Assembly: GCA_030429545.1 (NCBI GenBank)
Contig: JAUIFF010000009.1
Span: 248,001 to 312,000 of the forward strand
DNA: 64,000 bases
Reading direction: 5' to 3'
Source of the DNA: Polyangia bacterium
GTDB taxonomy: Bacteria; Myxococcota_A; Polyangia; Nannocystales; Nannocystaceae
The notes beneath the pieces are model-generated. The model was not told the DNA's origin. It made no database searches and saw only the letters and a program-made list of their open reading frames with translations. Both the position numbers and the translations under genes were made by a program. Below are positions 37,303 to 44,810 of the stretch, in pieces; position 1 is the first letter of the stretch, and every line of letters begins with the position of its first letter.

Positions 37303-37899
37303 CTCTTGCCGCTCTTTCCCAAAACCCGACGCGAGACGGCTGTCACCCGCTGGGAAGAAGCTCCGACCTACTCGCGCCTCTAAATCCAAGACGCCGTCGA
37401 GGGGCTCTTCGGACTCGAAGGCCCGTTCGGTGCGGTGCAAACCAAACGACCACGCCATAGGTGCACCGAGCGATACGGGCTCGTTGTCCACACCGATGGT
37501 GTCGCGACAAGGACAGTCTCAGTCCGTTGCGGTGCAACCACCACGGAGGTGGCCATCGGGTTTTAGCGACGACCCGGGCCGACCACGCCATAGGTGCACC
37601 GAGCGATACGGGCTCGTTGTCCACACCGACGGTGTAACGACAAGGACAGTCTCAGTTCCGTAGCCGTCGTTGTGTCGAGCTGACAGCTGGTTTTTGGGCG
37701 TCGTGATGGATCATGGGTGGTCCCGGTTGTCATCTTGTGACTGCTCGTCGAGCACGACCTCGCTTATGTCATTGCCGCTACATGTACGAGGGCTGCACAA
37801 AGAACGGTGAATAGCTCCGTTACTGGCACGTGCCCTTGAGATTCGGTTGCCAGACCTGCCGGTGTTGGCCAACTTGCCCGAGCCCGTCTCACCGTACGG
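37303..37899. other. Intergenic region of about 600 bp around the direct repeats
   Basis: The gap separates the PBP gene and the MutH-like gene. Short frames exist on both strands but none has a start signal or known product. Apart from the direct repeats I see no coding or RNA gene. Confidence 0.45.
37448..37656. repeat. Pair of 76-bp direct repeats
   Basis: Two copies lie at 37448-37523 and 37581-37656, offset by 133 bp. They differ at only a few bases (for example GATGGTGTCGCGAC against GACGGTGTAACGAC). Each includes CACGCCATAGGTGCACCGAG and ends in GGACAGTCTCAGT. The unit between them is unique. Neither copy is part of a recognised gene, and the sequence does not resemble the block at 2964-3435 or the repeat at 47758. 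Confidence 0.85.
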
Positions 37900-38841
37900 T
37901 TAGTGGAGGTGGTCCTCGGGTTCGATCACCCGGTCGGCCAGGCGCCACACCTGCTCGGCGGCGACCCTGCGCTCGATGCCGGCTTCTAGCTCACTGCGGT
38001 AGGGATGGTGGTTGTCGAGCGGGAGTTTTGTTGCATCAACAACTAAGTGGCCTCTCAGCGCACAGGCGTCGCCCAGGGGCATGGTGTGTTTGGCCGGTGC
38101 CCAACCGTTTTTTGCGACCCGGTCGGGTTCGACCAGCAACCGCCCTTGGCAGCGTGGACAGGCAAGCTCGCGCTCGCCGGGGCGCCACAGTGCGACGAGT
38201 GGGTCGAGCTTGCGGCCGTGTTGGTGGCGGGACTCACGAAACCACTTGGCGTCGTAGCGATACACGCCCGGGAGCGACTCGGGCAAGATGCCCTCCTCGC
38301 GAAACCACCTGGCCGCAAGGTAATATGCCGGCGCCTGGCGACCGTCCTGTTCGCGGGCCTCGACAAACATCACCGGGTTGTCAAAGTGCGGGTCTTGCCC
38401 CCAGCAGCGTTCGAGTCGCTCGCGCATCGGGCCCGCGAGATGGGTGAGGCGCGAACCAACAACAACCCGCGTAACCCGATCGACCAGCACCCACAACACA
38501 TTGGAGAGCTTGTGCCAGGGGTCGAGTTGTTGGTCGCAAACCTTGAGTTTGTCACATCGAATTTTCCCAGCCTGTTGCCGCCACACGGTCAGCATTTTGA
38601 TTTCGATGCGGTCTTCCCAGTCGAGCTGTGGGAGGCCGTCGTGGGTGTCGAGGCCAAAGTGCCATTGCAGCGCATTGCCGTAGCGTCCGCGCGAGCGTCG
38701 GGCCGTCACCAGCTCCATTGCCGGGCCAAGCGGGAGCCCGAGGGCTGCAACCGCAAGGGCCTCTAAGTGGGCACACCGCCGAAGGGGTGCATCTTGGCCG
38801 GTGGGGGCGTGGCGAAGGGGGAGCCGCATCGCCGCGAACAT
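37900..38841 (-). CDS. MutH/Sau3AI-type endonuclease-like protein
   Basis: The protein has 313 residues. Residues about 30-190 resemble MutH. The opening GLPLGPAMELVTARRSRGRYGNALQWHFG corresponds to the MutH region that carries a catalytic Glu. The D-E-K active site follows as DWEDRIEIKML (Asp74, Glu80, Lys82), and VLWVLVDRVTRVVVG matches the MutH KRVLWIPV strand. A CPRC pair near residue 240 and a C-terminal extension of about 110 residues set it apart from E. coli MutH (229 residues). MutH nicks the unmethylated strand at GATC in mismatch repair, and Sau3AI cuts GATC; the site for this protein is unknown. No mutS, mutL or methylase gene is adjacent. ATG 38841 is the best of several possible starts. 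Confidence 0.6.
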   Translation of the reverse strand: MFAAMRLPLRHAPTGQDAPLRRCAHLEALAVAALGLPLGPAMELVTARRSRGRYGNALQWHFGLDTHDGLPQLDWEDRIEIKMLTVWRQQAGKIRCDKLKVCDQQLDPWHKLSNVLWVLVDRVTRVVVGSRLTHLAGPMRERLERCWGQDPHFDNPVMFVEAREQDGRQAPAYYLAARWFREEGILPESLPGVYRYDAKWFRESRHQHGRKLDPLVALWRPGERELACPRCQGRLLVEPDRVAKNGWAPAKHTMPLGDACALRGHLVVDATKLPLDNHHPYRSELEAGIERRVAAEQVWRLADRVIEPEDHLH

Positions 38842-38926
38842 ACCAGCACTTTCGCGCCGACAAAACACATGTACAGGCAAGCGAATTGCCGACCTTGAGT
38901 GTCCACGAACTGTAGGCTAGCGCCGC

Positions 38927-39322
38927 TCACCCTCGGACCCGGCGGATTCCCGCGAGAATGAGGACGGCCCACCCGGCCATCAACGTCAGACCGCCAAGTG
39001 GTGTGATAGCTCCCAGCCACCGCGGCCCACCGAGAACGATCGTGTAAAGGGTGCCCGAAAACACAGTGATGCCGATGGCAAACAGACCGACGATGAGCCG
39101 GAGTTGCCCGGGTTTGGTGAGTTGGCCGAGACCGGCACAGGCAATCAAAACGGCGGCGTGCAGTTGTTGATAGGCGGCCGCCGTTTGCCAGATTTCGAGA
39201 TCCCTTGCAGATACACTGTCGCGCAGCCCGTGGGCACCAAACGCCCCCGCGGCAACGCCAGCGAGACCAAAACAGCCCCCCAGCAGGAGGGCGAGTGCGG
39301 TGGGGCTTGGACGTTCGCTCAC
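38927..39322 (-). CDS. DUF423 family membrane protein
   Basis: The protein has 131 residues with four membrane helices. It shows the DUF423 (YgdD/YwdK) signature GLAGVAAGAFGAHGLRD at the end of helix 1, AAYQQLHAAVLIACAG in helix 2, and a GPRWLGAITPLGGLTLMAGW motif before helix 4. The function of the family is unknown. GTG 39322 is preferred over the upstream TTG 39340. The gene sits alone between the MutH-like gene and the arginine genes. One TGYANNTRCA motif lies in it. Confidence 0.9.
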   Translation of the reverse strand: MSERPSPTALALLLGGCFGLAGVAAGAFGAHGLRDSVSARDLEIWQTAAAYQQLHAAVLIACAGLGQLTKPGQLRLIVGLFAIGITVFSGTLYTIVLGGPRWLGAITPLGGLTLMAGWAVLILAGIRRVRG

Positions 39323-39901
39323 GGGCTGAGCATACCGCAAACACGTTGGCCAGGCCCGGGGTGTTGTGTCGCACCCATGTTTGTGAGGGCCTCAACTAGA
39401 TGTATAGGCATATCTATGTGGCTTGGGCCAGACGAGTGTTGGGGGCCTATGGTCGCGGCAGACGGCAGGGCCGATGTTCCGGGACCAAATTTGGTTGCCA
39501 ACCAAAACGGAAACCCGAGCTGCTGACCAAGCGCGCTCGGGTCCCCCCCCAGTTAAGTTTTCGTTCGCAGTACCGGCGTGATGCCCACGGGTTCGTGCGG
39601 AAATAGATAGTTACAAGCTAAGTGAGCTAAGTCGATAAGGTAGGTCAGGCTAGGAAACGGACAGGTAAAGCAAGACCAAGAAAAGAAAGTTTGGCAAGTT
39701 CCACCAGCGGTGGATGCCCGTATCTAAAGCACAACTCGTGCCTGATTGATAAAATGTTGAAAATATTTGAATTGATGCCTTCCGAACACATGGCTTTGCT
39801 GGAGACATCCTAGAAACTATGACTCGGATGTCGGGGTGGTCCGGCAGCCGTTTTTGGACCCTGACAAGATTGTCATGAGCCGTCTCGCGCGGGGACGCGC
39901 G
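39323..39901. other. Intergenic region, AT-richer, upstream of argC
   Basis: The ~580-bp gap holds no supported gene. From about 39590 to 39800 the sequence is visibly richer in A and T than the rest of the window, with runs such as TTGATAAAATGTTGAAAATA near 39746. This is the likely promoter region of the arginine genes. I could not identify an ARG box or leader peptide. Confidence 0.4.
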
Positions 39902-41029
39902 ATGGTTTGCCGTTGCCTCTCGAGAAACAATCCGCTGGTGACTGCTCCGAAGACTCCCGAACAAATCCGCGCTGTGGTCGTTGGTGGAACTGGCTACGGC
40001 GGTGCCGAATTGATCCGTTTGTTGCTCGCCCACCCCCGGGTCGAGTTGTGTCGCGTGACCAGCATCGACCATGTCGACGAGCCGCTTGAGGCGGTCCACC
40101 GCAACCTCTCGGCGACCGGCCTGACCTACGAAAAAATGTCGCTGACCGACGCGGCCGCGGGGATGGATGTTGTGTTCCTAGCACTGCCGCACAAGGTCAG
40201 CGCGACATTTGCCCCGGAGATCGAAACCATTGCGGCCCGGGTCGTTGACCTGTCGGGGGACTTTCGCCTGCGCAGCGCCGATGACTATACAAGTTTCTAC
40301 GGTGGGCCCCACCCACATCCGCACCTGCTCGGCACGTTTGTCTACGGCCTGCCCGAGCTCCACCGCGAGGCCCTTGCCGGCGCTACGCGGGTGGCTTCGC
40401 CCGGTTGCTTTGCCACGACGATCGCCCTGGGGATGTTGCCACTCGCCGCCGCGGGGGCGCTGCGGGGCCCGATCCACACGGTTGCATGTACAGGTTCTTC
40501 GGGGTCCGGTGCCTACGCCAAGGCCGGTACCCACCATCCGCTGCGGGCGAGCAACCTCAAGATCTACAAGCCACTGGCCCACCAACACACCCCGGAGATC
40601 GAGCAAACCCTGCGGGACGCGGCGCGTAAGCACGGGCACGAGCCGGCATTTACCCTGCAGTTTGTTCCGGTTTCGGCACCCCTGGTCCGCGGGATTTTGG
40701 CCAATAGCTTTGTTGAGATCGATGCTGCCGTGACGCGGGAGCAGGTCGCTGCGTGGATGCATGAGTTTTACCCCGGCGACGGGTTTGTCCGGGTGCTCGG
40801 CGATGGCGGGCGCCAGGCCGAGGTTGTCGATGTTAAGGGCAGCATGTTTGCCGAGTTGTCGTGGACATTTGGCGAGGTCGACCCGGCGACGGGCCGGCGC
40901 CAGCTGGTGGTGACGACGGCCCTCGACAACCTTGTCAAAGGTGGGGCCGGGCAGGGCGTGTCGTCGATGAACTTGATGTTCGGGCTACCCGAGCGCACCG
41001 GGATTGACCAACCGGCCCTGTGGCCCTAG
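39902..41029 (+). CDS. argC: N-acetyl-gamma-glutamyl-phosphate reductase
   Basis: ArgC reduces N-acetylglutamyl phosphate to the semialdehyde, the third step of arginine synthesis, using NADPH. The protein has 375 residues from ATG 39902 (363 from GTG 39938). It has the nucleotide-binding AVVVGGTGYGGAELIRLL, the VFLALPHKVS segment, the catalytic Cys169 in ASPGCFATT, and the GTHHPLRASNLKIYKPLAHQHTPEI region that binds the substrate. The start is uncertain; ATG 39902 follows GGGGA at a good distance. argB follows 15 bp downstream, so the two form an operon. A related LysY function cannot be excluded by sequence alone. Confidence 0.9.
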   Translation: MVCRCLSRNNPLVTAPKTPEQIRAVVVGGTGYGGAELIRLLLAHPRVELCRVTSIDHVDEPLEAVHRNLSATGLTYEKMSLTDAAAGMDVVFLALPHKVSATFAPEIETIAARVVDLSGDFRLRSADDYTSFYGGPHPHPHLLGTFVYGLPELHREALAGATRVASPGCFATTIALGMLPLAAAGALRGPIHTVACTGSSGSGAYAKAGTHHPLRASNLKIYKPLAHQHTPEIEQTLRDAARKHGHEPAFTLQFVPVSAPLVRGILANSFVEIDAAVTREQVAAWMHEFYPGDGFVRVLGDGGRQAEVVDVKGSMFAELSWTFGEVDPATGRRQLVVTTALDNLVKGGAGQGVSSMNLMFGLPERTGIDQPALWP

Positions 41030-41044
41030 CTCGGAGGCTCAAAC

Positions 41045-41878
41045 ATGGCAGCAAACGTTGACTCTACACGTACTTTGGTGGTCAAGTTTGGTGGCGATGT
41101 GGTCGCCGACCAACAGTCGCTCGCCAGCGTGCTTGCGGCGGTTCGCGGGCAGCTTGCAGCCGGTGCCCGTGTTGTTTTGTGCCACGGCGGAGGGCCCCAG
41201 GCCAATGCGCTTTCGAGCCGTTTGGGCCTCACGCCAACCAAGGTAGGCGGGCGAAGGGTGACCGATGCCGCAACCTTGGAGGTGATGAAATACGTGCTCG
41301 CCGGTGCGGTCAACGTCGATGTCGTGGCGGCCAGCCGTGCCGCCGGGATACCCCAAGCGGTCGGCTTGAGTGGGGTGAGCGATGGCCTGGTTTCGGCCGT
41401 GCGTCGCCCCCCCAAGGTGGTTTCGGGCAGCGATGGAAAACCGGTTGATTTTGGGTTCGTCGGCGATGTTGTCGAGATCCGTACCGGGGTGATTACCCAT
41501 CTGCTCGCCGGCGGGTACATGCCGGTGGTCAACACCCTGGGTATCGATGCCGCCGGTGCGGTTTACAATATCAATGCAGATACAATCTCGACCGCGCTGG
41601 CCGGTGCGTTGGCGGCCGATGACCTGTATTTGATCACCGGCGTCCCCGGGGTGCTGCGCGACAAGGACGACCCGACCACGAGATTGCCGAGGTTGACGGC
41701 CAGCGAGGCCCGTCAGGCGATCGCCGAAGGGGTGATTGTGGGCGGTATGATTCCCAAGGTCGAGGAGGCACTCAAACAGCTTTCCCGTGGCCTACGGGCC
41801 GTGCACATTTTGGGGGCCGAGGGCTTTGTCGCCGATTTGGCAAACCCCGGGAGCGCGGGGACGACCCTCATCGCCTAG
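41045..41878 (+). CDS. argB: Acetylglutamate kinase
   Basis: ArgB phosphorylates N-acetylglutamate, the second step of arginine synthesis. The protein has 277 residues, the usual length. It shows the amino-acid kinase signature TLVVKFGGDVVAD, the substrate loop VVLCHGGGPQANALSSRLG, the Arg/Lys-containing GGRRVTD block, INADTISTALAGALAADDLYLITGVPGVL and the C-terminal GGMIPKVEEAL. The start ATG 41045 follows CGGAGGC. It lies 15 bp after argC. No long N-terminal helix typical of arginine-inhibited hexameric forms is seen. Confidence 0.94.
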   Translation: MAANVDSTRTLVVKFGGDVVADQQSLASVLAAVRGQLAAGARVVLCHGGGPQANALSSRLGLTPTKVGGRRVTDAATLEVMKYVLAGAVNVDVVAASRAAGIPQAVGLSGVSDGLVSAVRRPPKVVSGSDGKPVDFGFVGDVVEIRTGVITHLLAGGYMPVVNTLGIDAAGAVYNINADTISTALAGALAADDLYLITGVPGVLRDKDDPTTRLPRLTASEARQAIAEGVIVGGMIPKVEEALKQLSRGLRAVHILGAEGFVADLANPGSAGTTLIA

Positions 41879-42072
41879 ACCAGCTGCCGAGGCCTAGCTC
41901 AACCGCGTTGTCGCCTGCCCTGCTGATGCGCTGGCATCGGGCGTAGCGGGTTTGCCTCCTGCTGGCGAGCGCCGACGTGATGAGCACCAGGTAGCGTGTA
42001 TGTGCACTTTTTAGGCCATAGGGCGGACGAGACAGTGGCGGACAGCTTGGGCTGCCCGTGGTACACCGGGGC

Positions 42073-43296
42073 ATGCAGGCAAAGTTGTTTGAGGCAGTCG
42101 CCGCCGCGTTTGAGACGGAGCAGGTCCCGTGGTTTCGTCGTTTGGTCGACCAACCGAGCCATACCTATGCCCGTGAGGATGTCGAAGTTGCGGCCACCTT
42201 GGTCGATGCCAAGGCTGCTGCGCTCGGACTTGCATGTGCAAAAATACCCGACAGCGGGGGGCAATTTGCCGACCATCGTGTGTATGCCACACCGGCCGCA
42301 GCCAACGGGGCAAAGAGCCTGGCACTGGTCGGGCACATCGATACCGTTTTTCCCCGTAGCCTCGGTTTTTTAGCGTTTGAGCGCGATACTGATGGCGATG
42401 GTAACCCCGGCGATATCGTTCGCGGGCCCGGGGTGCTCGACATGAAGTCGGGCCTGAGTGCCATGTTTTTTGCCCTGCAAGCACTCGAGAAGGTCGCTCC
42501 AGGTGCATGTGCAAAATTACCGCTGCGACTTATCGTGGTGTCCGACGAAGAGGTCGGCTCGCCGAGTAGCCGCGACCTCTACCGCGAGCTTGCGCCACAG
42601 TTGACCGGTGCGCTGGTGTTTGAGGCCGGCCGCACCGAGGACAAGATCGTGGTCGCGCGCAAGGGGGGCGGCATGTTTAAGGTCGATGTCACCGGCCGGG
42701 CTGCGCACGCCGGCAATGACCACGCCGCCGGGATCAATGCAATCCATGCACTTACATATTTAGTACCCCGGGTCGAAGCCCTGACCAACTACGAAACCGG
42801 GGTGACCGCCAATGTTGGGCTGATCAGTGGAGGGACGGCAAAGAACACTGTACCTGAGCAGGCGCAGATGACGATCGATACCCGGTTTGAAACCGCAGCG
42901 GCTGCGGACGAGGTCGTCGCCAAGTTGCGGGCGATGGTTGCCGATCCGTTCGCCGGAGCGAGCGATGTGGTCGAGCGCCTGCGCCAGGCGAAGTTTGAGC
43001 TTTCGGGCGGGGTGACGCGTCCGCCGATGGAACCGACACCCGGCAATCACAAACTGCGCGAAGCCTACGAGCCCCACGCGATCGCTGCGGGGTTGAAGGT
43101 TGGCGCCGCGCCGTTGCAGGGTGGGGGGTCCGATGCCAACCTCCTCGCGGGCCTAGGCGTGCCATGCATCGATGGGCTAGGGCCCTACGGCCAGTACTTC
43201 CACCGGGTGCAGGAGTGGAGCAGCCTGTCGAGCTTGCTGCGGCGAACACAGGCCCTGGCGAGTTTTCTCGGGCAACAACTTGCGCAGATGTCGTAG
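42073..43296 (+). CDS. M20 metallopeptidase, probable N-acetylornithine deacetylase
   Basis: The protein has 407 residues. The di-zinc M20 motifs are present: His88 and Asp90 in VGHIDTVFP, bridging Asp123 in GPGVLDMKSG, catalytic Glu159 and metal-binding Glu160 in SDEEVGS, and the dimer-domain RAAHAGNDHA. Family members include ArgE, DapE and carboxypeptidase G2. Its position after argC and argB favours an arginine step (ArgE-like deacylation), but sequence alone fits a general aminoacyl amidase equally well. ATG 42073 is chosen; a GTG lies 15 bp upstream. The gap to argB is 194 bp. Three TGYANNTRCA motifs fall within 526 bp. Confidence 0.8.
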   Translation: MQAKLFEAVAAAFETEQVPWFRRLVDQPSHTYAREDVEVAATLVDAKAAALGLACAKIPDSGGQFADHRVYATPAAANGAKSLALVGHIDTVFPRSLGFLAFERDTDGDGNPGDIVRGPGVLDMKSGLSAMFFALQALEKVAPGACAKLPLRLIVVSDEEVGSPSSRDLYRELAPQLTGALVFEAGRTEDKIVVARKGGGMFKVDVTGRAAHAGNDHAAGINAIHALTYLVPRVEALTNYETGVTANVGLISGGTAKNTVPEQAQMTIDTRFETAAAADEVVAKLRAMVADPFAGASDVVERLRQAKFELSGGVTRPPMEPTPGNHKLREAYEPHAIAAGLKVGAAPLQGGGSDANLLAGLGVPCIDGLGPYGQYFHRVQEWSSLSSLLRRTQALASFLGQQLAQMS

Positions 43297-43466
43297 TTCG
43301 ACTGCGAGGTTTGCGACTCACGGGTTTTGCGCGGTTGCGAGTGTGGCCAGCGCCGTTCAATACGAAATTTCAGAGAGTTAGCCGCACGGAATGACGCACC
43401 CCGAACCGCGAGCGCCGAGGTTTGCTTGCGCACCGGGGCAACTGGTGAGACAACAACCGGACCGAC

Positions 43467-44768
43467 ATGGACGATACCGACACCCTCGAGGTGCTAATCG
43501 TATTCCTCTGCCTGATAGGGAGTATGTTTTTTTCCGGCTCCGAGACCGCGGTGACGAGTCTCGATGATCGCCGGGCACGACGAGTTGTCGAAGCAGGCGG
43601 GCGCGGTTCCACCCTCATGGCGATGTGGGTACGGCAGCCTGTGCGGGTGTTGTCGACGATTTTGGTGGGCAACAACATCACCAACACGCTCATGGGTGCC
43701 CTCGTAACCGCGATTGCGCTGCGGCACTTTGGTGGCGGCCCGTATGGCGAATATGCGGTGGCAACCGCGGTGTTTGTGACGACTGTTTTGCTGCTGATCT
43801 TTGGCGAAATTACGCCGAAGGCGGTTGGTCGGGCCCACGCTGAAAAGCTCGCCATGCCAGCCCTAGCAGTCCTGCGGGTGCTCAGCAAAATCATGGCGCC
43901 GGCTCTGTGGCTGTTGACCAAAATCACCAACTTTATCGTGCGCCGGTTAGTTGGCGACCAGAGCCTCAGCCCGCTCAACCGGGTGACGACCGACGAGATT
44001 GGCTACCTGGTCAAGGTCGGTCGCCGCGAGGGGTCGATCGCCGCAGAACAGGCGGCACTGTTGCAGGGCATTGTCCGGTTTGAGGACAAGATCGTCCGCG
44101 ACATCTTGATTCCGGTCGACAAGGTCACGGCGGTCGATCTGAGCTGGGGTGTTAAACAAGTCAGCCAGGTGGCGGCCCGCTCAGGCCACAGCCGGCTACC
44201 GGTGTACGAGGGTAACCTCGACAACATCAAGGGAATCTTGCATATCAAACAGTTGGTTGGCCTGGGTCCCGACGAGAGTATCGCGCGAATCCTGCGGCCG
44301 CCGGTGTTCATCAGCGAATCGTTGCGTCTACATGATTTGTTGCAACGGTTTAAGGAGCAACGGGTTCACCTAGGCATTGTCGTCGACGATGCTGGTGACA
44401 CAGTTGGGGTTGTCACGCTCGAGGATGTGCTCGAGCAGATTGTCGGCCAGATCTTCGACGAGACTGATCGGGCTCCACTGGCGGCCAACAACCAGGGCGG
44501 TTTGTTCTTCTTTGAGGGCCAGGACTCGCTCACGCGGGTCGAGGAGGAGCTCGTGACCACCGAGGTCGCCGAGGAGATGGAGGGGGTCGACAGCATTGGC
44601 GACCTACTCACGCGCCTCGCCGGGCAAATCCCCGTTGCAGGCTCCGTGTTTGTGTGGGAACGGCTGCGGTTTAAGGTGCTGGCCGCCGATGCCCGTCATG
44701 TGATCCGTGTGAGTGTTGAGAAGATCGAGCCGGTCGAAACCGAGGACTCGATCGACTCAGAGCTCTAG
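43467..44768 (+). CDS. CNNM/CorC-type membrane protein with CBS pair (hemolysin-like)
   Basis: The protein has 433 residues. The N-terminal DUF21/CNNM transmembrane domain (to about residue 175) has FFSGSETAVTSLDDRRARRV, and then VGNNITNTLMGALVTA and LIFGEITPKAVGRAHAEKLA, the family signatures. Two CBS domains (about 200-330; DILIPVDKVTAVDL, then VHLGIVVDDAGDTVGVVTLEDVLEQIVG) bind adenine nucleotides, and a CorC_HlyC domain closes the protein. Relatives export magnesium or cobalt, or regulate ion homeostasis. ATG 43467 gives a standard N-terminus. It ends 42 bp before the end of the convergent cyclase gene. Confidence 0.93.
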   Translation: MDDTDTLEVLIVFLCLIGSMFFSGSETAVTSLDDRRARRVVEAGGRGSTLMAMWVRQPVRVLSTILVGNNITNTLMGALVTAIALRHFGGGPYGEYAVATAVFVTTVLLLIFGEITPKAVGRAHAEKLAMPALAVLRVLSKIMAPALWLLTKITNFIVRRLVGDQSLSPLNRVTTDEIGYLVKVGRREGSIAAEQAALLQGIVRFEDKIVRDILIPVDKVTAVDLSWGVKQVSQVAARSGHSRLPVYEGNLDNIKGILHIKQLVGLGPDESIARILRPPVFISESLRLHDLLQRFKEQRVHLGIVVDDAGDTVGVVTLEDVLEQIVGQIFDETDRAPLAANNQGGLFFFEGQDSLTRVEEELVTTEVAEEMEGVDSIGDLLTRLAGQIPVAGSVFVWERLRFKVLAADARHVIRVSVEKIEPVETEDSIDSEL

Positions 44769-44810
44769 CGAAGCAGTGCGTACAAGTTCCCGATGGGGCA
44801 AGCCGAGTCG

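Noticed and set aside
39740..39780. A sigma-70 promoter in the AT-rich stretch before argC
   Set aside because: TTGATA and TTGAAA are present but no -10 element lies at the right distance.
42073..43296. Naming the M20 enzyme argE outright
   Set aside because: Context favours ArgE, but M20 motifs alone fit several deacylases, so the symbol is left empty.
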